DNA from: an uncultured Bacteroidota bacterium
Lineage (GTDB): Bacteria; Bacteroidota; Bacteroidia; Flavobacteriales; Flavobacteriaceae
Reading direction: 5' to 3'
Assembly: GCA_902619315.1 (NCBI GenBank)
Contig: CACNDW010000005.1
Location: 36,484 to 100,483 of the forward strand
Length of the DNA: 64,000 nucleotides
Below are positions 44,243 through 52,771 of the stretch, in pieces. Position 1 is the stretch's first letter, and each line of letters starts with the position of its first letter. Under the pieces are notes generated by a model. The model made no database searches. It had not been told where the DNA came from and saw only the letters and a list, made by a program, of their open reading frames with translations. Position numbers and translations under genes: made by a program.

Positions 44243-45721
44243 ATGAAAATCATAACCCAATTTTGCAGATTCAGTTTTTTACTTTTTTTATTTTTACAAC
44301 CTAAAATCAATGCACAAAACAGCCCCACCGAGCTGTCTTTATCTCCAATTTTTTCAAACCATATGGTTTTTCAGCAAAATAATATTAACCCTATATGGGG
44401 TAAAGCAACTCCAGGAACTAATATTGTGGTTAAGGCTTCTTGGGGAGAGTCCTCCAAAGTCAAAACTGACAAATCTGGAAATTGGATGTTAAAGCTAAAA
44501 ACTCCTTCCTATGGGGGGCCATATTCAATAAATATCAAATCTGGAGATAATCAAATAGAGCTAAATGATGTTCTGATTGGGGAGGTTTGGTTAGCTTCGG
44601 GCCAATCTAACATGGAATGGAAAATGAATCATTGTGCTGGCTGTATAGATAATCAAGATTATGAAATTGCAAACGCGAACTATCCTGAAATTCGAATGTT
44701 TAATGTTCCAATGGATCTTTATGGGATAAAAATTAATGACCAAAATTGGAAAGTTGCAAACCCACAAAATGTTACTGATTTTAGTGCTACGGCCTATTTT
44801 TTTGCTCGAGAATTATATCAGAAAATGGAAATTCCCATTGGAATCATTAACACAAGCTGGGGAGGGACAAGAGTTGAGGCATGGACCAGTCCAAAAAAAC
44901 TGAATGAACTGGGTCCTACAAATCATATAAATCATCAGGAGAAATATAGATTTGATGATAAAATAAGATACAATGACTCTATAGTCAATGGTAAAGAAAA
45001 ATTTTTAAAACCACATAACCTGAATGATCCTAATGAATATTCAATTCTTTACCACAGGATGCTAAAGCCAATAATTCCCTTCGGGATCAAGGGTGTTATT
45101 TGGTATCAAGGCGAGGCAAATGTTGGCAATTATTATGATTATTCTGTTCTTTTAGATGGAATGATAAGCGATTGGAGATCGCAATGGAACGATGACTTTT
45201 CATTTTACTTCGCCCAGATTGCTCCATTCATCTATTCAAAAAAGAAAAACTCTCAAGGACTTAGAGATGCTCAAAGAAAAGTTTTAAATATTACTCCAAA
45301 AACAGGTATGGCTATCTTACTAGATATTGGAGAGGAAAACGACATTCACCCAAGAAACAAACAAGATGTTGGTAAAAGATTAGCATTATTAGCTTTGAAA
45401 AGGGATTATGGATTTAATATTATTGATTCTGGACCGCTATACTCCAAACATGAGATAAAAAATGGATATATTGAAGTGGAATTTGATCATATTGGCTCAG
45501 GTTTAATTGCTAGAGGTGAACTGGCTGGTTTTGAAATTGCGGGATCAGATGGTGTTTATTTCCCTGCAAATGCCGAAATCAAAAATGATAAAGTGCATGT
45601 TCACTCTGAACGTGTTGAAAAACCAAAAAATGTAAGATATGGTTGGAAAAATTATTTTGAAGCAACTTTATTCAACCTTGAGGGTCTTCCAGGATCTTCT
45701 TTCAGTTCCGTTAATCCTTAA
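44243..45721 (+). CDS. Sialate O-acetylesterase family protein (SGNH)
   Basis: A 492-residue secreted esterase with a signal peptide (1-24, ending NAQ). The SGNH nucleophile Ser122 is in SGQSNMEW; further blocks are SWGGTRVEAW and WYQGEANVG; the C-terminal Asp367-x-His369 is in DIHPRNKQ. The family removes acetyl groups from sialic acid or from plant and algal polysaccharides. The context with sulfatases and SusCD favours a polysaccharide. Follows the S12-type hydrolase by 18 bases. Confidence 0.92.
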   Translation: MKIITQFCRFSFLLFLFLQPKINAQNSPTELSLSPIFSNHMVFQQNNINPIWGKATPGTNIVVKASWGESSKVKTDKSGNWMLKLKTPSYGGPYSINIKSGDNQIELNDVLIGEVWLASGQSNMEWKMNHCAGCIDNQDYEIANANYPEIRMFNVPMDLYGIKINDQNWKVANPQNVTDFSATAYFFARELYQKMEIPIGIINTSWGGTRVEAWTSPKKLNELGPTNHINHQEKYRFDDKIRYNDSIVNGKEKFLKPHNLNDPNEYSILYHRMLKPIIPFGIKGVIWYQGEANVGNYYDYSVLLDGMISDWRSQWNDDFSFYFAQIAPFIYSKKKNSQGLRDAQRKVLNITPKTGMAILLDIGEENDIHPRNKQDVGKRLALLALKRDYGFNIIDSGPLYSKHEIKNGYIEVEFDHIGSGLIARGELAGFEIAGSDGVYFPANAEIKNDKVHVHSERVEKPKNVRYGWKNYFEATLFNLEGLPGSSFSSVNP

Positions 45722-45872
45722 AATACCAAATGTCCTTTATATAAATTTTTTATTTTTACTTTCGCCCAATTAGCTTTATAACAGGGTTCTTGAAATCCTA
45801 AGCAATAAAAATTAATTCATTAAACAAATTGTTTTAACTTAAATGGTAGCCTAATTAACCCCTAGAATGTAC

Positions 45873-46691
45873 TCATTTTTCGAGAAGAACTATTACCGGG
45901 TGGTGGTCTGAAGCCCATCCCCCTATTGGTGTTTTTTTATAAAGGTGCTTTGCTGTTTTTGATTTCAATCCCTTTACAAATATATAATCAATTCTTTTTT
46001 TTCTGATTTTTTCTGTATCAAAACCATTTGAAGTTCCGTATTGAGGATCTGATTCAGGAAGGTCTTTTTGAACATCTGTAAAATGAAATTGCATTTTTTG
46101 GATAGGAGCTTGATCAGGTGTCAAGTTGAAATCTCCAGTGATAATAACTGGTAAATCTTCAGAATTAAGCAAATTGACTTTTTTGACAAGAAGGTCGACC
46201 GAATTAATTCTTGCTTTTTCCCCACGATGATCAAAATGGGTATTGAAAACCCATATTTTCTCTTGGGTAATTTGGTTTTGGAATAGCCCATAAGTACAGA
46301 TACGTTCCAAAGAGGCATCCCAACCTTTGGAGACTAAGTCAGGGGTTTGGGACAACCAGAAGGTATCAGATTTCAAAACCTTAAACTTTTCTTTTTTATA
46401 GAAAATGGGGCTGTATTCTCCTTTTGTTTTACCGTCTTTTCTTCCCACACCAAGGTGGTCATAGTTTTCAAGTGATACAATCAAATCATTTAATTGTGGG
46501 TAAACAACTTCTTGCAAACCAACAAAATCCGCATTCTCTTCTTTTAGTATGGAAGCCACTGTCTCTCTTCGGTTCTCCCATACATTTATCCCGTCTTTGG
46601 GGTTATTATATCTTATATTATAAGAAATGGCTTTGATGGGTTCAGCTTGTTGAAAGAGTGTAAAATAAAAAAGTAATAAAAATCGGATCAT
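45873..46691 (-). CDS. Endonuclease/exonuclease/phosphatase family protein, secreted
   Basis: A 272-residue EEP-fold hydrolase with a short signal peptide. Conserved blocks are ISYNIRYNNP, the metal Glu in GLQEVVYPQ, TGDFNLTPDQ and the terminal SDHHPVIVLL. Paralogous in fold to the protein at 16.4-17.3 kb but with no lipobox. I placed the start at 46691 because an upstream ATG at 46730 falls inside a consensus -7 element (46728-46735). The substrate is unknown; within a glycan region such proteins are often found without a known role. Confidence 0.85.
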   Translation of the reverse strand: MIRFLLLFYFTLFQQAEPIKAISYNIRYNNPKDGINVWENRRETVASILKEENADFVGLQEVVYPQLNDLIVSLENYDHLGVGRKDGKTKGEYSPIFYKKEKFKVLKSDTFWLSQTPDLVSKGWDASLERICTYGLFQNQITQEKIWVFNTHFDHRGEKARINSVDLLVKKVNLLNSEDLPVIITGDFNLTPDQAPIQKMQFHFTDVQKDLPESDPQYGTSNGFDTEKIRKKRIDYIFVKGLKSKTAKHLYKKTPIGGWASDHHPVIVLLEK

Positions 46692-46727
46692 GATTATCTG
46701 ATTTAAAATTAAAAAAGACATTGACTC

Positions 46728-46735
46728 CAAATATA
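46728..46735 (-). promoter_or_regulatory. -7 promoter element of the EEP gene (TATATTTG)
   Basis: Exact TAnnTTTG match on the minus strand, 36 bases before the chosen ATG at 46691, within the 168-bp gap after the sulfatase gene. Confidence 0.5.
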
Positions 46736-46859
46736 AATAAAGGAATGATAAAAATTAGACCTCTTATTTTAAGTAATATATAATCATCGAGATAAATCTA
46801 TTTTAAATTACATTTTTGAATGGAATAATTTTTTCTTATTGATCTACTTTGTATAAGTT

Positions 46860-48611
46860 TTATTGTCTATCGTGCCTGTTTGGGGGGTAAATGGTTTTTC
46901 CTATAGTTCCATTGGCGACTGTCTTAATGGCATATTTATATCCTAAACGATGGGTTATGACCTCTAAGGTATCATAAGGTTTTTCCTTTATGGGTCCCGT
47001 GTAAAATTTCCAACCGTTATAGGGAGTTTTTTTTGAACAATAGCGGTATCCAATTCTTGCTCCGGGCGTTTGACAACTTACATGAACTTTACCTTTTTTG
47101 ATTTCAATTATTGGGGGTTTGGTCAATTGGGCTTTACCGTTAGGATAAAAAGTATTGATTAAGTCTTTCTCATCAATCAATCCTTTGTCGTCAATTGCTT
47201 TCATCCAACGCTCGCATTCTGCCCTTAGTGATTCTATGATATTTGCATAGGCTGGATCATTTGCAACATTATTCAATTCGTGGGGATCTTTTTCTATATC
47301 AAATAGTTCTTCAGATACTTTATTTGGTCTAAACCATAAGGCTTGGTTTTCGTCTAAGGTCCCAGAATCTCGCATCCGCAATAGTTCTTGCATGACTTCC
47401 ATTTTCTCGCGATAAGCAATTGGGAGGTAGTAGGGTCGGTCAGGGTGAAAGTTCTTTAAATATTTAAATTTTTTATTTCTTACGGCACGAATCATATCTA
47501 TGCTTTCATCAAAACGATCAGCATGACCATGGATAAAAGTTCTGGGGGTATCCGAATTAAACATTCCCTCAAAAGCTTGACCTTCCATATAAATAGGGGC
47601 TTTTATGCCTGCCATAGATAAAAGGGTTGGAGGAAAATCGACAAAACTTATCAATCGATCATCCCTTTCCCCTGCACGAGATCCGTTTGGGTAGCGAATA
47701 ATAAGTGGCACCCTAAGCCCAGAATCATAAAGTAAACGTTTTTGGCGCGGGAGTGGACCACCATGATCAGAGAACCAAACGACAATAGTTTTGTCAAGTA
47801 GGCCATCTTCTTCCAATTGATCTAGAATTTTCCCTACCCCTTTATCCATTCGGATGATATTAGTATACATTCGTCTCATGGCTCTCTCTCCAATTTCATT
47901 TTGTGGAAGATAGGGGGGTATTCCTACTTCTAAATCCTCTGGAACCAAAAGAGGTATATCAGTGTTTTCATATTTTGAATCAACTTGCATAACACCTCTC
48001 TTAAGGGGAAATACACCTACTTCAAAAATATCCTTTTTAAAATTCCACATTCTGGATTCATGGCTTACACCAAAATTAAATACTGAAAAAAATGGACAAT
48101 TATCTTCAGGTCTGTTTCTCCAGTGGGCATATATACTGGAATCATCCCAAGCCAACTCTGATTTAAAGAACTGGTAATCTTCTTTGGCATTATTGGTGGT
48201 ATAATATCCATTTTCACGCATGATTTCACTTACCATTTTTACCGCCGGAGGAGGAACTACCTGATAGTCTATGATTCCAGCCTCTCTGGCTCCAGCTACC
48301 TGATTCAGGGTTCGCATATTTTGGGCCCCAAAGGAATTAGGGTATAATCCGGTAGCTAAAGTAGCGCGACTCGGAGAACAAACACCTGATACAGAGAAGC
48401 TGTTTGTATAAACTACCCCTTCTTTAGCCAGCCGGTCCAAATTGGGGGTGGGAGCTCTAAAATCTCCATATGAATTAAGGTAGTCTGGGCTTAAATCTTC
48501 TGCCACCAACCATAGTATATTGAGCGGTTTTTTTGTTTCACTCATTTCACAGGCTATGAGTAAAATCATACACATAAACAACAGTCCCTCTGATAAAAAT
48601 TTTCTTATCAT
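46860..48611 (-). CDS. Sulfatase (S1 family, Cys-type), SGSH-like, lipoprotein
   Basis: A 583-residue exported sulfatase. A signal sequence ends in lipobox IAC at residue 21. Metal ligands lie in the AEDLSPDY region. The sulfatase signature with the formylglycine-precursor Cys78 is in VCSPSRATLATG, followed by SDHGG. The layout resembles heparan N-sulfatase (SGSH)-like S1 members. After about residue 505 there is an extra C-terminal beta domain like the chitobiase C-terminal domain. It needs FGE activation; see the FGE gene at 19.7-20.7 kb. Divergent from the glucuronoyl esterase gene. The substrate is probably a sulfated polysaccharide. Confidence 0.92.
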   Translation of the reverse strand: MIRKFLSEGLLFMCMILLIACEMSETKKPLNILWLVAEDLSPDYLNSYGDFRAPTPNLDRLAKEGVVYTNSFSVSGVCSPSRATLATGLYPNSFGAQNMRTLNQVAGAREAGIIDYQVVPPPAVKMVSEIMRENGYYTTNNAKEDYQFFKSELAWDDSSIYAHWRNRPEDNCPFFSVFNFGVSHESRMWNFKKDIFEVGVFPLKRGVMQVDSKYENTDIPLLVPEDLEVGIPPYLPQNEIGERAMRRMYTNIIRMDKGVGKILDQLEEDGLLDKTIVVWFSDHGGPLPRQKRLLYDSGLRVPLIIRYPNGSRAGERDDRLISFVDFPPTLLSMAGIKAPIYMEGQAFEGMFNSDTPRTFIHGHADRFDESIDMIRAVRNKKFKYLKNFHPDRPYYLPIAYREKMEVMQELLRMRDSGTLDENQALWFRPNKVSEELFDIEKDPHELNNVANDPAYANIIESLRAECERWMKAIDDKGLIDEKDLINTFYPNGKAQLTKPPIIEIKKGKVHVSCQTPGARIGYRYCSKKTPYNGWKFYTGPIKEKPYDTLEVITHRLGYKYAIKTVANGTIGKTIYPPNRHDRQ

Positions 48612-48760
48612 TCTTTTTTTTAAATTGATTTAATAATGTTTCATTGCAAGTTTCATTTCCCCTAAAATTACTCATTCTAAAATCATTTTTTAATCTAAGG
48701 GTTGGAACAAATAGTTCCAGTTTCAATTTTTATATCTTTAAATTAATAAATGATTTTATC

Positions 48761-50035
48761 ATGCTACAAAGAATTTTATTTGGTTTAATTGTTTTTATTT
48801 TTTTTTATAAGCTTAATGCTCAGAGAGCTACTCCCACCATTATAGATGAAGCGGATGTTCCTCCATATGAATTGCCTCAACTACTCATCACATTGTCTGG
48901 AGAAAAAACAAATACCCCATCTGATTGGGAGCGATTAAGGCGACCTGAAATACATTCCTACTTTGCCAATCAGGTTTATGGAGTTGTACCAGGCACAATA
49001 GAACTATTCGGGGTCGAGGTTTTAGATTATGAACCTTCTGCATTGAGTGGCCAAGCCATTCGTAAGCAAGTCAACCTATACTTTAAAAAGGGAAATAAAT
49101 CCCTTACAATGCCTTTGCTGATATATCTGCCCGCTGGAAATAAGAAATCACCTGTGTTTTTAGCTTATAATTTTAAGGGAAACCATTCCATTAATCCAGA
49201 TTCAGCGATTTTGATTAATGGAAAAAAAGAAATTGAATTGAGTCCGGAGGAACACAAAAAATTTAATAAAAGTGGTAGAGGAGGTCGAACTTCTAGATGG
49301 GCGTTAGAAAGAATTATTCACGCAGGTTATGGACTTGTAACAATTGATTACAACAATGTGGACCCTGATAAAAATGATTTTTCGGATGGTGTTCACAAGC
49401 TTTTTTACAAAGACGGACAAAATGCTCCTGGTAAAAATGAATGGGGTTCATTATCTGCTTGGGCTTGGGGGCTATCCAGAATAATGGATTTTTTAGAAAC
49501 CGAGGTATTAGTCGATCATAAAAAAGTAATACTGTTTGGGCATTCTCGCCTGGGAAAAACTGCTCTTTGGGCAGGGGCCAACGACCATCGTTTTGGAATT
49601 GTCATTTCAAATAACTCAGGATGTGGTGGGGCAGCAATTTCTAGAAGAAGGTTTGGTGAGAAAGTATCTGATATCAACACCAACTACCCCCATTGGTTTG
49701 CCAAAAACTTCCATAAATTTAACGAAAATGAAACTGAATTAGCAATTGATCAACACATGCTTATTGCACTTATAGCTCCCAGGCCAGTCTATGTCGCTAG
49801 TGCAAGTCAAGATTCTTGGGCAGATCCTAGAGGAGAGTTTTTAGCTGCCAAAGAAGCGTCACCTGTATATGAACTTTATGGGGAAAAGGGAATTAAAATG
49901 AAAAAAATGCCACCCGTTAATACTCCTTTTCATGGAACTATTGGTTATCACTTAAGAGAGGGGAAGCATGATGTAACAGATTATGACTGGGAGCAATATA
50001 TCAAGTTTGCGGATCAACACTTTAAATCTAACTAG
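48761..50035 (+). CDS. Glucuronoyl (4-O-methyl-glucuronate) esterase, CE15-like
   Basis: A 424-residue secreted esterase with a signal peptide (1-20, ending NAQ). CE15 features: the nucleophile Ser262 in GHSRLGKTALW, the following NNSGCGGAA segment, and His403 in YHLREGKHDVT. CE15 enzymes split ester links between uronic-acid side chains and alcohols (lignin or other polymer units). I placed the start at 48761 because the longer frame from 48644 adds 39 unrelated residues before the signal peptide; a weak -7 element (TATCTTTA, 48733-48740) lies 20 bases upstream of 48761. The stop overlaps the convergent sulfatase stop by 4 bases (CTAG). Confidence 0.9.
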   Translation: MLQRILFGLIVFIFFYKLNAQRATPTIIDEADVPPYELPQLLITLSGEKTNTPSDWERLRRPEIHSYFANQVYGVVPGTIELFGVEVLDYEPSALSGQAIRKQVNLYFKKGNKSLTMPLLIYLPAGNKKSPVFLAYNFKGNHSINPDSAILINGKKEIELSPEEHKKFNKSGRGGRTSRWALERIIHAGYGLVTIDYNNVDPDKNDFSDGVHKLFYKDGQNAPGKNEWGSLSAWAWGLSRIMDFLETEVLVDHKKVILFGHSRLGKTALWAGANDHRFGIVISNNSGCGGAAISRRRFGEKVSDINTNYPHWFAKNFHKFNENETELAIDQHMLIALIAPRPVYVASASQDSWADPRGEFLAAKEASPVYELYGEKGIKMKKMPPVNTPFHGTIGYHLREGKHDVTDYDWEQYIKFADQHFKSN

Positions 50036-51597
50036 TCAATTTTACTTCCCCACCAATCCTCATTAGGAATATAATTTATATCAAGTTGAAAAGCCCTGCG
50101 TTTTTCGACTTTTAATTTCATTTTTTGTTTGTTCCGCAGAAGCCATTCTTTTTCCTCTTCCTCATTATATTTCGGGTCAATAATAGGAATTTTCGCATAA
50201 GTTTTGCTAAGCCAATTATCCAAATCAATTTTCAAGTCCAATCCCTGCTGGGGAAATTGATTTAAAATGTTATTGGTTTCTCCCATGTCCATACTCAGAT
50301 TATACAATTCATTTTTCCCATCCTCAAAATAGTGAATTAATTTCCAGTCTCCATTTCGTATGATTGCACATGGATCTCCACCTTGGTTGCCATAATGGGG
50401 ATAATGCCAATAGAGTGAGCGCTCCTCAAAAACTTCATCTTTAAGCAGGGGTACAAGACTTTTTCCATCTACATTGTAAGGATTTTCTAACCCTGCCAAT
50501 TCCAATAGTGTTGGAAACAAGTCTGCTCCCATGACTGGTGTATTAACAATTTTAACAGTATTTTTAATGTTAGGAGCTTTAATTAAAAATGGAATACGGG
50601 TACCTGCTTCCCACTGATAACCCTTACCTCCCCTAAGTGGGAGATTGCTGGTTGCATAGTCGTCTCCTGAGGAAACACCTCCGTTGTCAGACACGAAAAC
50701 AATGATTGTCTTATCATCCAATTTCAAGGAATCCAAGGTATTCAAGACATATCCCACAGCTTCATCTGTTTGCTCTATCAAGCCTGCATATACAGGATTG
50801 TCTTGTTTGATTCTTATTGGAAGTCTTTTTTCCATTTTAAAACCTTCATCCAAAATTCCCTGATCAACAGCTTTTTTTTGGTATTTAAGCCATTTATCTT
50901 TTGATGTTTGAATGGGTGCATGGACTGCATAAAAACTCAAATATGCAAAGAAAGGTTTATCAAAATTGGCTCTGATAAAATTGGCAGTTTCCTGGGCCAA
51001 TTTCATAGAGAGAGTCATTCCTTTTTCCTGGATTTTATCCTCCAGAAAAGGATTATTAAAAGGAGAAAAGTATCCACCAGTGTAGGGTCCCCCTCGGTGG
51101 TATCCACCTTTGTTAATTTCAAAACCATGATTAGTGGGCAGCGATTCTTGTTCTTTTGAGCCTAAATGCCATTTACCCGCAAAAAAAGTTTTGTATTGCA
51201 TGGATTTAAAGACCTCGGGTAAGGTGGTCAATTTGAATGGAAGGTGCTTTTCATAATCACTGGGTAACAATTTGGTTTTGCGTCCCATTTTTCTCCATTC
51301 TTTTCCCTTTTTAGCACCAATCCAATCCGTTATTCCGTGTACTGTTGGATATAGGCCAGTCAATAAACTTGCTCTTGAGGGGCTACAAACTGATGAATTG
51401 CTATGGCCCTGGGTAAAGCGAGTTCCCTCTTCAGCTATTCTATCGATATTGAACGTTTCATAAAAATCACTTCCAGTTGAACTCAAATCTCTGTGACCTA
51501 AATCATCCACAACAATGAAAAGAATATTTGGCGGTGATGTAGCTTTTTTGCAACTCGAAAAAATAAGCAAAAGCAAGGTTAAAGTGATTACTCTCAT
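50032..51597 (-). CDS. Sulfatase (S1 family, Cys-type), lipoprotein
   Basis: A 521-residue arylsulfatase-type protein. A signal sequence with lipobox SSC sits at about residues 14-16. The metal site VVDDLGHRDLS is followed by the signature VCSPSRASLLTG with the formylglycine precursor Cys71, the GKWHLG motif, and VSDNGG. It resembles the S1_16-type exo-sulfatases of marine Bacteroidota, but the subfamily call is tentative. It lies 8 bases downstream of the EamA transporter gene on the same strand, and its stop overlaps the convergent CE15-like gene. Confidence 0.92.
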   Translation of the reverse strand: MRVITLTLLLLIFSSCKKATSPPNILFIVVDDLGHRDLSSTGSDFYETFNIDRIAEEGTRFTQGHSNSSVCSPSRASLLTGLYPTVHGITDWIGAKKGKEWRKMGRKTKLLPSDYEKHLPFKLTTLPEVFKSMQYKTFFAGKWHLGSKEQESLPTNHGFEINKGGYHRGGPYTGGYFSPFNNPFLEDKIQEKGMTLSMKLAQETANFIRANFDKPFFAYLSFYAVHAPIQTSKDKWLKYQKKAVDQGILDEGFKMEKRLPIRIKQDNPVYAGLIEQTDEAVGYVLNTLDSLKLDDKTIIVFVSDNGGVSSGDDYATSNLPLRGGKGYQWEAGTRIPFLIKAPNIKNTVKIVNTPVMGADLFPTLLELAGLENPYNVDGKSLVPLLKDEVFEERSLYWHYPHYGNQGGDPCAIIRNGDWKLIHYFEDGKNELYNLSMDMGETNNILNQFPQQGLDLKIDLDNWLSKTYAKIPIIDPKYNEEEEKEWLLRNKQKMKLKVEKRRAFQLDINYIPNEDWWGSKID

Positions 51598-51605
51598 AGG
51601 TTATA

Positions 51606-52466
51606 TTATTCTTTAAAGCTTCTAACGCTTTCGATTAAGACAGTCCCTAAAATTACCGAACCACCAATGATGGTTCTCACACCAGGATACTCACCGAGAA
51701 CAATCATTCCAATGATTATCCCATAAATAGGCTGTACACCACTTATGATACTTGCAGCACTGATACTGAAATTTCTAAAACTATATACAAATAAAGTGTG
51801 ACCTATTGCAGTTGTCAAAAGTGCGAGAATGAAAATTGCTGGAAGTGATACTCCCAAGCCGTTAACATCATAGAAGTAAAATACTGGGGAAAGCAAAACA
51901 GAGACAATAATCAATTGATAAACCATTAATATAGATCCTTCGTATTCTGATGACTTAGCTTTCATATAGATATTTCGAATGGAATAACATAATGCAGAAA
52001 AAACACCAAAACCGACTGCTATGAATTGATCATTTTTCATGCTGATTTCTGGGGCTAAAAAATATATACCAATCAAAACCATCAACCCTAAAAGCAGGTT
52101 TGATTTTTTAAATTTACTGTTGAGCATTATTGGTTCTAGGAAAGATGTGATTATTGGGTAAGTAAAAACAGATAGCATTCCAATGGCCACGCTCGAAAGT
52201 TTTAGGGAGATAAAATAGGTGATCCAATGCATACCCATCAATACTCCACTGAAAAAAATAGTCTTATAGTCTTTTGCATTAATTTTGAAACTTAGTTTTT
52301 TCCATTTGCAGAAAATGTATAAAAAAGAACCACCTATAAAGGCCCTCAAAAAAATGATCACAGGAACAGAAAGTTCTATATATCTTCCTAGAGTTCCAGA
52401 TGTGCTGATGATTAAGACAGCAAAATTCAGCTGAACTAAATTTTTTAAATACTGTTTTTTTTGCAT
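51606..52466 (-). CDS. EamA/DMT family transporter
   Basis: A 286-residue inner-membrane protein with about ten hydrophobic helices arranged as two EamA repeats (about 5-135 and 145-280), the drug/metabolite transporter layout. The substrate is unknown. It is transcribed together with the downstream sulfatase (8-base gap), which suggests but does not prove a link to carbohydrate use. No -7 element with an exact match is seen directly upstream. Confidence 0.85.
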   Translation of the reverse strand: MQKKQYLKNLVQLNFAVLIISTSGTLGRYIELSVPVIIFLRAFIGGSFLYIFCKWKKLSFKINAKDYKTIFFSGVLMGMHWITYFISLKLSSVAIGMLSVFTYPIITSFLEPIMLNSKFKKSNLLLGLMVLIGIYFLAPEISMKNDQFIAVGFGVFSALCYSIRNIYMKAKSSEYEGSILMVYQLIIVSVLLSPVFYFYDVNGLGVSLPAIFILALLTTAIGHTLFVYSFRNFSISAASIISGVQPIYGIIIGMIVLGEYPGVRTIIGGSVILGTVLIESVRSFKE

Positions 52467-52771
52467 TTCAGCAATTTATAAAATTCCACCCACCCATTTC
52501 GAATAGGATAACCTTTTTTTAAAGTTGATCCTAAAAGGCCAAAAACTACAAAAACATTCCAGATAAGTGGGAGTAAAGAATTGAAGAATGCTTGAAACCT
52601 AATTTAAATAGAACTAATTTGATTAAAAATAAGGGATTCCGTATTTTAGGAATGTTATCATCTACATTTATCTTAATTAAGATGCTTCCATAAATTGATG
52701 AAGTTCTTGAGACTTTATGAGTTTAAATTTTAAAAATTTTTTTTGGAATTGAATAAGTGTCTTTGACTATA
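52467..52771. other. Intergenic region, 305 bp
   Basis: AT-rich gap between the EamA gene (starting left of it, minus) and the end of the receptor gene (minus). I see no open frame of note, tRNA, strong hairpin or exact -7 element. An A/T-only inverted stretch near 52725-52745 could be a weak terminator for the receptor gene. Confidence 0.6.
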
